From NCBI GenBank assembly GCA_036655775.1, contig JAVVPL010000102.1:1-5428 (forward strand): a stretch of 5,428 nucleotides of DNA. The letters run 5' to 3'. How positions within the stretch are numbered: the first letter of the stretch is position 1; each line of letters begins with the position of its first letter. Made by a program: the position numbers and the translations under genes. Source of the DNA: JAVVPL01 sp036655775. GTDB taxonomy: Bacteria > Bacteroidota > Bacteroidia > Bacteroidales > P3. The notes beneath the pieces are model-generated. The model searched no databases. It was given only the letters and a program-made list of their open reading frames with translations, and had not been told where the DNA came from. This document shows positions 1-4,952 of the stretch, piece by piece.

Positions 1-1311
1 TACCGATACAGAACCTACATTTCCTTTTAAAATGGCATCATTGAAAGGTTTGATAAAAAAACCTTCTTTTTGCCAAGCTAAATCTCCTCCATTTTGTTTT
101 ACACTAGGATCTTCTGAATATTTTTGAGCTAAAGTGGCAAATTCGGCTATATTTTTACTTAAAACACCTTGTAAGCTATCGGCCAAAATTTTGGCTTGCG
201 CTTTGGTTCTACCTAATTGACTGCCTGCTTCTTTATGAGAAATTAAAATATGACTTACTTTTACTGAATCGGGACGTATGGCTATATCCAACAATTTAGC
301 CATTTGAAATGTTTTTCCCATTTGACGAGGTGCAAAAGTAGCTCCTGGAGCTGCATTAAATAAAATAGAATCCCAACCTGGATAAACGTTGGCTCTACTC
401 ATATAAATACTATCAAAACGAATAATAGATACTGTATTGACAAAATCTTGAATGTCGGGTTCGGTTTGGAGTTCTCCATACAAACTTTCTACATTTTTAT
501 TGATTTCCATTAGGTCGGCTTCGGTAGGACGTACTTCAAATACTACAAAATCAATGGCACGAGAGGCTTTTTGTTTAAATAGATGTTTGTTTTTTTCGTA
601 ATAATTTTTGTAATCGGCCTCTGTAATTTTAGNNNNNNNNNNTTTAGCATTGGCATCTGGTATAGAAGCATAGTCTACACATACATAACTGGCATTTACT
701 TGATCCATTTGTTCATGTAGTTTAATCTCTGCTATGGCTTTAGGCATATAGAACGATTGAGCTACCATTAAATAATATTTTTCTTTCAAACGTTCCGTCT
801 TTACTACTTTCTCCAATTCAGACAAGGTTTTTTTGTCTTCGGGCGACATTTGATCAAAATTATTGATAATCATCATTACTTGTTGACGATCATATACGCC
901 TGTTTGGGGATTGGTAAAATAGTTATAAAGTATATTACTGATAAATTTACCATAATACATATCATTCATTTCATCTTTAGTCACCTTCAAACCTGTGTTT
1001 TCGGCAGCTTCAAGAAGCAACATATCACTGAGCATTCTTTCCCATGCCATTTTACGAATTTGATCTAAATCTTCAGGCGTAATATCAATATCTTCGCCTT
1101 GAGCTCTACGATATTGAGCTGTTAACTCTTCTACCTTTTGGTCAAATTGTTCAAAACTGACGTCTTCTCCATTAATAATAGCTAAAGGGGGAACTTTTTG
1201 CGAATTGTTTCGTCCAAAAAACGCATCCTGTAAAACGAAACCTGCAATCGCAATACCGATTAAGATAACGAGAAAACCTGATCTTTTTCTAATTTTACTA
1301 ATAATTGCCAT
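1..1311 (-). CDS. ppiD: PpiD/SurA-like periplasmic peptidyl-prolyl isomerase (3'-truncated by window edge)
   Basis: Seen: ATG at 1311 opens a frame that runs to the window edge without a stop, about 437 codons including the N run. Residues 1-11 are short and basic (MAIISKIRKRS). Residues 12-33 form one hydrophobic segment, giving an inner-membrane anchor with the rest in the periplasm. A SurA_N-like helical region follows from about residue 45 to 200 (AIINGEDVSFEQFDQKVEEL and after). A parvulin rotamase domain starts at VKVSHILISHKEAG and reaches the typical QNGGDLAW motif close to the edge. Known: Bacteroidetes PpiD-like proteins are about 700 residues long, so roughly the last third is missing. 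They act as chaperones and prolyl isomerases for proteins leaving the Sec translocon. The start is supported by the basic residue/TM layout and by the lack of an in-frame alternative upstream. The ten Ns at 633-642 fall between residues 223 and 228. The gene is transcribed away from all its neighbours here. Confidence 0.88.
   Translation of the reverse strand, partial: MAIISKIRKRSGFLVILIGIAIAGFVLQDAFFGRNNSQKVPPLAIINGEDVSFEQFDQKVEELTAQYRRAQGEDIDITPEDLDQIRKMAWERMLSDMLLLEAAENTGLKVTKDEMNDMYYGKFISNILYNYFTNPQTGVYDRQQVMMIINNFDQMSPEDKKTLSELEKVVKTERLKEKYYLMVAQSFYMPKAIAEIKLHEQMDQVNASYVCVDYASIPDANAKXXXXKITEADYKNYYEKNKHLFKQKASRAIDFVVFEVRPTEADLMEINKNVESLYGELQTEPDIQDFVNTVSIIRFDSIYMSRANVYPGWDSILFNAAPGATFAPRQMGKTFQMAKLLDIAIRPDSVKVSHILISHKEAGSQLGRTKAQAKILADSLQGVLSKNIAEFATLAQKYSEDPSVKQNGGDLAWQKEGFFIKPFNDAILKGNVGSVSV
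633..642. other. Run of ten Ns (assembly gap) inside ppiD
   Basis: Ten undetermined bases break the ppiD frame. The base run TTTAG occurs directly on both sides (628-632 and 643-647). Collapsing the Ns plus one TTTAG removes 15 bases, keeps the frame, and gives the continuous protein stretch PDANAKITEADYKNYY. The gap is therefore probably a scaffolding artefact over a short contig overlap, not missing sequence. Confidence 0.95.
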
Positions 1312-1466
1312 AGGATTATAAATTATTTTAGTTGATATAAATTTAACAATTTGCTTACTTTTGCATGATTCAAACGAGCTGAGTGTTTGTAATTCATTTG
1401 TTTCGCACTCGAAATTTTGTCTTCCGCCCTAGTTTATGAAAATTGTTTTATTTAAAAATTAATCTG

Positions 1467-1497
1467 CAAAAGTAGTGAAAATAATTGAAGTGAACAA
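1467..1497 (-). promoter_or_regulatory. Candidate Bacteroidetes promoter for ppiD
   Basis: Read on the minus strand, 1474-1467 is TACTTTTG, a full match to the Bacteroidetes -7 element TAnnTTTG. A TTG (1497-1495, within ACTTG) lies 20 bp upstream where the -33 TTTG is expected. Transcription would begin near 1460, leaving a leader of about 150 nt before the ppiD ATG at 1311. The -33 element is one base short of consensus, so this is a good but not certain call. Confidence 0.55.
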
Positions 1498-1603
1498 GTA
1501 TTTTATATTCATTTATTAGCATTTATTACATTATTTTGAATGCAATCTAAACAATTTCTATTCCCCGTACTTTAAAATTTTACTCTTTAAAAGTGAATAT
1601 CAT

Positions 1604-1634
1604 TTTTTATTTTTATTTTTATTTTGTACCTTCG
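1604..1634 (+). promoter_or_regulatory. Weak candidate promoter with hexamer tract, upstream of the Cys-rich lipoprotein gene
   Basis: TACCTTCG at 1627-1634 differs by one base from the -7 consensus TAnnTTTG. It is directly preceded by three TTTTTA hexamers (1604-1621) and TTTTG. No TTTG sits at the expected -33 position; that site is inside T-rich sequence. Transcription would start near 1640, about 100 nt before the ATG at 1741. No better promoter is visible between 1500 and 1740. Confidence 0.4.
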
Positions 1635-1740
1635 CCTTCCAAATATAAAAAATATAAATTTTCTATGAAATGGATATGGAGTAATCAATTAGTTGCTTAC
1701 ATTGATAGATTCTAGAATTAAAACTTTTAAACTTACAATT

Positions 1741-2022
1741 ATGAAAAAAATGATGTTTGTCGTATGCGCATTTGTCGCAATTACTTTAGTAGCTTGTAAT
1801 AATGATGCTCCTAAAGTAGAAGAGACTGCTACTCCTGCCACAGAATGTGTAACTCCTTGCACGGATGCCACGGCTAAAACTTCTTGTGATACTACGGTAT
1901 GTTGTAAAAAAGACGGCAAATGCTGCAAACAAGATGGTAAATGCTGCAAACAAGACGGCAAATGCTGCAAACAAGACGGCAAATGCTGCAAACAAGACGG
2001 CACAAAAAAATCTACTAAATAA
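1741..2022 (+). CDS. Small Cys-rich lipoprotein with five tandem CCK(K/Q)DG(K/T) repeats
   Basis: 93 codons. Residues 1-18 form a lipoprotein signal peptide (MKKMM, then a hydrophobic core) ending in the lipobox LVAC, so Cys19 would be lipidated. A Thr/Ala/Pro-rich linker with Cys36, Cys40 and Cys49 follows. From residue 54 there are five seven-residue units, CCKKDGK, then CCKQDGK three times and CCKQDGT, and a basic end (KKSTK). The mature chain has 14 Cys in 75 residues. The sequence after Cys19 is NNDAPK, which lacks a clear Lys/acidic surface-export signal, so a periplasm-facing location is the default inference. Spaced Cys pairs suggest metal binding or redox/disulfide chemistry, but I recognise no family and assign no function. 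The start at 1741 is chosen over an in-frame TTG at 1693 because it places the signal peptide at the N-terminus and follows an A-rich leader. The gene is monocistronic: a terminator follows after 20 nt. Confidence 0.85.
   Translation: MKKMMFVVCAFVAITLVACNNDAPKVEETATPATECVTPCTDATAKTSCDTTVCCKKDGKCCKQDGKCCKQDGKCCKQDGKCCKQDGTKKSTK
1900..2004 (+). repeat. Five 21-bp in-frame tandem repeats encoding CCK(K/Q)DG(K/T)
   Basis: Units are 1900-1920 (diverged), 1921-1941, 1942-1962, 1963-1983 and 1984-2004 (last codon changed). Units 3 and 4 are identical and the first 18 bases of unit 5 match them. Unit 2 differs only at two silent third-codon positions. Near-identity at the DNA level points to recent expansion by slippage or unequal recombination, always in whole codons. 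Confidence 0.95.
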
Positions 2023-2042
2023 TTTTAGCCCTGTCTAAATGT

Positions 2043-2072
2043 AAAAGTCGCTTTTAAAAGCGACTTTTTTTT
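2043..2072 (+). terminator. Intrinsic terminator after the Cys-rich lipoprotein gene
   Basis: A perfect 26-bp palindrome (2043-2068) has GTCGC/GCGAC at its core, closes over TTAA, and runs into eight Ts (2065-2072). It lies 20 nt after the stop codon at 2022. Confidence 0.92.
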
Positions 2073-2134
2073 GTTTAAAAATGAGAGGAATACCTATTTT
2101 CTTTAATTTTTTTTCAAAAAAACAAAGAAAATAT

Positions 2135-2165
2135 TTTGTAATTAAAAAAAATAGATGTACCTTTG
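2135..2165 (+). promoter_or_regulatory. Consensus promoter for tRNA-Val
   Basis: TTTG at 2135-2138, a 19-bp spacer, then TACCTTTG at 2158-2165 match the Bacteroidetes -33/-7 pattern exactly. Transcription would start around 2171-2173, a few bases before the tRNA 5' end at 2178. Confidence 0.85.
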
Positions 2166-2177
2166 CATCCTCTTAAG

Positions 2178-2252
2178 GGGAGCATAGCTCAGTTGGTTCA
2201 GAGCATCTGCCTTACAAGCAGAGGGTCCTAGGTTCGAATCCTTGTACTCCCA
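2178..2252 (+). tRNA. tRNA-Val (anticodon TAC)
   Basis: A 75-nt cloverleaf can be folded by eye. Acceptor strands are GGGAGCA (2178-2184) and TACTCCC (2245-2251). The D arm is GCTC/GAGC. The anticodon arm is TCTGC-CTTACAA-GCAGA with anticodon TAC at 2213-2215, which reads GTA and, depending on wobble modification, other Val codons. The variable loop is GGGTC and the T arm is CTAGG-TTCGAAT-CCTTG. The discriminator base is A2252, and the CCA end is not encoded (CAC follows). Two stem mismatches are visible: C-A at the sixth acceptor pair and T-T at the second T-stem pair. It has its own promoter and terminator, so it is a single-gene unit. Confidence 0.93.
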
Positions 2253-2255
2253 CAC

Positions 2256-2293
2256 AAAAAAAGCACTTGCAGAAATGTAGGTGCTTTTTTTTT
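2256..2293 (+). terminator. Intrinsic terminator after tRNA-Val
   Basis: AAAAAAAGCAC (2256-2266) pairs with GTGCTTTTTTT (2281-2291). The stem continues inward through TTGCA/TGTAG, with G-T wobbles, to a GAAA tetraloop (2272-2275). Nine Ts (2285-2293) follow the GC core. The matching A run could let it work in both directions. Confidence 0.9.
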
Positions 2294-2310
2294 GTCCATT
2301 TGCAAAAAAA

Positions 2311-2424
2311 CGATCAAGTTAAAATGGAGGGTCAATTCGAAAATACTGTGGAGTAGTAGAAAATCAAGGATCAATCCAGAAGTACGGTGGAGGGTTCAAA
2401 AGGATCAAATAAATCTAGGATCAA
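2311..2424. repeat. Cluster of GGATCAA-like heptamers and an imperfect 25-bp direct repeat
   Basis: GGATCAA occurs at 2368, 2402 and 2418, with one-base variants at 2311 (CGATCAA), 2329 (GGGTCAA) and 2393 (GGTTCAA). A 25-bp direct repeat (2329-2353 and 2368-2392) matches at 19 of 25 positions and ends in GTGGAG both times. The cluster overlaps and follows the tail of the transposase remnant on the minus strand. It may be the decayed terminal region of that element; no intact IS end was identified. Confidence 0.55.
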
Positions 2425-2550
2425 GTCAAAATCTCGCTTTGTTTTTAAAAATTGTGCAAAAATTTTAGCAAGTCTAAAAATAAAAAAAGGGATATCTCTT
2501 ACGCCCCGAAATTGTCGTCTAAATTCTTTTATCTTGGCATTCAATGGATC
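2371..2550 (-). pseudogene. Remnant of an ISL3-like (DDE_Tnp_ISL3) transposase, C-terminal end only
   Basis: On the minus strand, the frame ending in TGA at 2373-2371 reads IDPLNAKIKEFRRQFRGVRD, then IPFFIFRLAKIFA, then a tail FLKTKRDFDLILDLFDPFEP. From memory, the stretch NAKIKxFRxQFRGVRDxxFFxFRL is the C-terminal signature of ISL3-like/ISAon1-like transposases common in Bacteroidetes, which normally carry AESFNAKIK at this point. Only about the last 35 residues are recognisable. There is no start codon, the DDE residues are absent, and upstream of 2550 the frame no longer resembles the family and soon enters the btuB promoter. Homologues as I recall them stop near KIFA; here the next codon is CAA, one transition from TAA, so the stop may have been lost. 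It is non-functional. The family assignment rests on recalled motifs, not on a search. Confidence 0.68.
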
Positions 2551-2564
2551 TATCCGAAAAAGTA

Positions 2565-2595
2565 AATTAATATTTGGAAATTACAAATATTAATT
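2565..2595. promoter_or_regulatory. Perfect 12+12 bp inverted repeat over the btuB promoter (possible operator)
   Basis: AATTAATATTTG (2565-2576) and its exact reverse complement CAAATATTAATT (2584-2595) flank a 7-bp spacer. The left arm contains the -33 TTTG and the right arm ends one base before the -7 box. The site lies upstream of the expected transcription start, so a DNA-binding protein site is more likely than an RNA hairpin. The regulator is unknown. Confidence 0.6.
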
Positions 2596-2604
2596 CTACT
2601 TTTG
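2573..2604 (+). promoter_or_regulatory. Consensus promoter of the btuB-btuG operon
   Basis: TTTG (2573-2576), a 20-bp spacer and TACTTTTG (2597-2604) match the Bacteroidetes -33/-7 pattern. The predicted start near 2611 coincides with the first paired base of the riboswitch, which supports both calls. The leader to the btuB ATG would be about 275 nt. Confidence 0.82.
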
Positions 2605-2611
2605 CCCCCAG

Positions 2612-2778
2612 TTTTGGTTCTTGTACATAGTAAAAATGTACAGATGAAAAGGGAATCAGGTGTAAGTCCTGAACAGTCCCGCTGCTGTAAGCTCTATAAA
2701 ACGCTTTACACAATTAAACCACTGGATAGAATCCGGGAAGGGGTGTAAAGAGGGAGTAAGTCAGAAGACCTGCCAAGA
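2612..2778 (+). ncRNA. Cobalamin (B12) riboswitch
   Basis: The conserved blocks occur in order: GATGAAAAGGGAA (2643-2655), GGTGTAAGTCC (2659-2669), AGTCCCGCTGCTGT (2675-2688), CCACTGG (2719-2725), CCGGGAAGG (2733-2741), and the B12 box AGTAAGTCAGAAGACCTGCC (2755-2774). Stems can be traced: TTTTGG/CCAAGA closes the element (2612-2617 with 2773-2778), TGTACAT/ATGTACA forms a variable hairpin, TCAGG/CCTGA and GGGA/TCCC form the core, and CTTTACAC/GTGTAAAG (2704-2711 with 2743-2750) is an eight-pair stem. The family binds adenosyl- or methylcobalamin and usually represses downstream uptake genes, which fits btuB and btuG here. Confidence 0.95.
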
Positions 2779-2790
2779 TATTATATTTAA

Positions 2791-2876
2791 AAGCTTTCGA
2801 GGAATAAAGGCTTTGGATAACTTGGTAGGACTCTCCTATTTGTGTTTTTCAATCTATTTTATTTCTATCGAAGGCT
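2791..2876 (+). promoter_or_regulatory. Putative riboswitch expression platform with competing pairings
   Basis: AGCTTTCGA (2792-2800) can pair with TCGAAGGCT (2868-2876; nine pairs, one wobble), ending nine nt before the btuB ATG. The same 5' arm can instead form a local hairpin with AAAGGCTTT (2806-2814). The two are mutually exclusive. Between them, TAGGA-CTC-TCCTA (2826-2838) is a small hairpin followed by a T-rich stretch with TTTTT at 2845-2849. Control of translation start or of termination are both possible. This is drawn by eye only. Confidence 0.4.
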
Positions 2877-2885
2877 GTTTAACGG

Positions 2886-4952
2886 ATGATTAAAACAGTT
2901 TTTATGCGTTTTCTTATTCTTTTTGTAGGTCTTATGGGTCCTTATTTTATGTATGCTGGAATTACGGATTCGGTACATTGCCTTCGTGAAGTTCAGGTGA
3001 GAGCCATGCATTATAAAGAAGTGATCCCTTCTCAAAAATTGAATGGAATACAACTCGAACGAATGAATAGTTTGTCGGTGGCAGATGCTATTCGTTTTTT
3101 TTCAGGTATACAAATAAAAGATTATGGAGGTGTGGGTGGTGTAAAAACCGTAGACATTCGTAGTATGGGAACACATCATCTCGGAGTTTTCTATGATGGG
3201 ATTCAATTGGGAAATGCGCAAAATGGACAAATAGATCTAGGTAAATTTTCTATGGACAATATAGACGAAATATCCTTATATAATGGGCAAAAAAGCGAAA
3301 TTTTTCAAACTGCACGCGATTTTGGATCTGCGGGAAGTATTTATCTCAAAACACGGGTTCCCAAATTTGAAGGCGCAAAAAAATACAATGTACGCCTTTT
3401 GTTTCGTACGGGTTCTTTTCATTTACTCAATCCGTCTTTTTTATGGGAACATAAAATTACAAAAAATATAAGTAGTAGTTTCAATGCTGAATATACGTAT
3501 TCCTCTGGAAAATATAAGTTTAGATTGAAAAAAGTAAATCAAGATGGTTCGCTGGCTTGGGATACAACGGCAATAAGACAAAATGGCGATATTCATGCTT
3601 TACGTTTGGAAGGTGGGTTTAACGGGAGTTTCAAAAGTGGGAAATGGCATGTCAAAGGCTATTTTTATAATTCGGAACGAGGTATACCTGGGGCAATTGT
3701 AAATAATGTATGGGGGCATTCTCAACGTCAATGGGATCGTAACTTTTTTCTGCAAACGTCCTTTTTGAAAACCTTTACACCTAAATATGATTTGCTTGTC
3801 AATGCCAAATATGCGCATGATTATATGCGATACCTAAATCCTGACACCACTTTGATGTATATAGACAATACGTTTCGTCAACAAGAATTATATGTGTCGA
3901 TGGCCCATAAATATGTTCTTCTGCACAATTGGGATTTGGCTTTAGCTACCGATTTTCAGTGGAATACTCTAGAGGCTAATTTGAGAGATTTTGTATATCC
4001 ACAAAGATTGACTGCGCTGATAGCTTTGGCTACAGCTTTACATATAGGGCCTGTCAAAATACAAGCAAGTCTATTGGCAAGTTTGATTAATGAAAGGGTA
4101 AAACCCGTGGAACGAGAAGAAGGTCCCTTAGAGGAAGGAGGCGAACATCAAAAGAAAACGCCTGCGAATAAAAGTGAGTTTACCCCTGCAATTTTTGTGT
4201 CGTATCGTCCTTTTCTTAAACATGATTTTACAATACGGGCTTTTTATAAACGCATTTTTAGAATGCCTACATTTAACGATTTATATTATACCGATATTGG
4301 CAATATTGCTCTAAAACCCGAATATACGAATCAATTCAATTTGGGTTTGCAATACAAAAAGGATTTTGAAAACAAAGTTTTTGAAACCTTTTCGGCGCGT
4401 GCGGATGCGTATTATAATACGGTGACAGATAAAATTATAGCCGTTCCAAAAGGAAGTGGACAATATCGTTGGATGATGATGAATATAGGGTATGTGCAAA
4501 TTAAAGGAATTGATATCTCGGCCAATACTTCTTTGATTTTACCATGGCAAATGGGCTTACACCTCAATATCAATTATACCTATCAAAAAGCACAAGATTA
4601 TACGGATCCTTCGGATAATGATCCCATTGCGGGCACCTATAAAGGGCAAATAGCCTATATCCCATGGCATAATGGATCGGTAACGGCAGGACTTACCTAT
4701 AAAAGTTGGGAACTCAATTATAGTTTTTTATATGTGGGCGAACGGTATCACAATTCTTCCAATATTCGAGAAAACTACGAAAAACCTTGGTATACAAGCG
4801 ATTTTTCTTTAAGTAAAGAATTTGCTTGGCCCAAAATAAAGTTTAAAATCACCGCTGAAATCAATAATATTTTTAATCAGGCTTATGATGTGGTACTCAA
4901 TTATCCTATGCCTGGAATCAATTATAAACTTATAGTACGTGTCAATTTATGA
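2886..4952 (+). CDS. btuB: BtuB-like TonB-dependent outer-membrane cobalamin receptor
   Basis: 688 codons. A signal peptide (basic start, hydrophobic core to about residue 24, MYA then GITDS) is followed by REVQV (34-38), possibly the TonB box, and a plug domain at about 45-157. The plug shows ADAIRFFSGIQIKDYGGVGG, KTVDIRSMG, YDGIQLGN, GQIDLGKFS and ARDFGSAG. The remainder, from about residue 165, is a beta-barrel rich in alternating aromatic strands, ending YKLIVRVNL. There is no SusC-type N-terminal carboxypeptidase-regulatory domain. Length and plug motifs fit Bacteroidetes vitamin B12 receptors, which import corrinoids using TonB energy. The specificity call rests mainly on the riboswitch upstream and the BtuG-like gene downstream. 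An unusual charged segment lies at 403-432. The start at 2886 is the most upstream in-frame ATG; M7 (2904) is an alternative that would also leave a signal peptide. Expression is probably shut off by cobalamin. Confidence 0.9.
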   Translation: MIKTVFMRFLILFVGLMGPYFMYAGITDSVHCLREVQVRAMHYKEVIPSQKLNGIQLERMNSLSVADAIRFFSGIQIKDYGGVGGVKTVDIRSMGTHHLGVFYDGIQLGNAQNGQIDLGKFSMDNIDEISLYNGQKSEIFQTARDFGSAGSIYLKTRVPKFEGAKKYNVRLLFRTGSFHLLNPSFLWEHKITKNISSSFNAEYTYSSGKYKFRLKKVNQDGSLAWDTTAIRQNGDIHALRLEGGFNGSFKSGKWHVKGYFYNSERGIPGAIVNNVWGHSQRQWDRNFFLQTSFLKTFTPKYDLLVNAKYAHDYMRYLNPDTTLMYIDNTFRQQELYVSMAHKYVLLHNWDLALATDFQWNTLEANLRDFVYPQRLTALIALATALHIGPVKIQASLLASLINERVKPVEREEGPLEEGGEHQKKTPANKSEFTPAIFVSYRPFLKHDFTIRAFYKRIFRMPTFNDLYYTDIGNIALKPEYTNQFNLGLQYKKDFENKVFETFSARADAYYNTVTDKIIAVPKGSGQYRWMMMNIGYVQIKGIDISANTSLILPWQMGLHLNINYTYQKAQDYTDPSDNDPIAGTYKGQIAYIPWHNGSVTAGLTYKSWELNYSFLYVGERYHNSSNIRENYEKPWYTSDFSLSKEFAWPKIKFKITAEINNIFNQAYDVVLNYPMPGINYKLIVRVNL

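Larger units (their letters stand above)
1312..1740. other. Divergent intergenic region between ppiD and the Cys-rich lipoprotein gene
   Basis: This is an AT-rich stretch with no convincing gene. It holds a candidate ppiD promoter on the minus strand (1467-1497), a weak candidate promoter on the plus strand (1627-1634), and a TTTTTA hexamer tract (1604-1621). It also holds two tiny open frames, of 24 codons (1323-1397, minus) and 16 codons (1665-1715, plus), which could be leader peptides or chance. A GAGTG/CACTC inverted pair (1381-1410) has a 20-nt loop and is too weak to call. Confidence 0.6.

Noticed and set aside
850..1068. 72-codon plus-strand open frame
   Set aside because: It lies entirely antisense to the conserved ppiD coding sequence.
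1356..1363. TACTTTTG on the plus strand as a promoter
   Set aside because: It matches the -7 consensus, but there is no TTTG at the right distance and no gene follows it closely.
1693..1740. TTG start 16 codons upstream of the Cys-rich lipoprotein ATG
   Set aside because: It would bury the lipoprotein signal peptide behind a polar extension; the ATG at 1741 gives a standard signal peptide and lipobox.
1689..2003. Minus-strand open frames with LPSCLQH or LFAAFAV repeats
   Set aside because: They are reverse-strand readings of the 21-bp coding repeats; the plus-strand frame has a lipobox and a terminator.
1900..2004. Possible CRISPR-like array
   Set aside because: The units are contiguous 21-bp coding repeats with no spacers, in frame with a lipoprotein.
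2387..2593. 68-codon plus-strand open frame
   Set aside because: It is antisense to the transposase remnant, runs through the btuB promoter and inverted repeat, and has a basic, low-complexity composition with no recognisable motif.
2565..2595. Inverted repeat as a terminator
   Set aside because: It has no GC core and no T tract after it, and it overlaps the -33 element of a strong promoter, so a DNA site is the better reading.
2865..4499. Short open frames inside btuB (2865-3053 minus, 3283-3471 plus, 3600-3818 minus, 4311-4499 minus)
   Set aside because: All overlap the clear receptor frame and show no signal peptide, domain or independent promoter.
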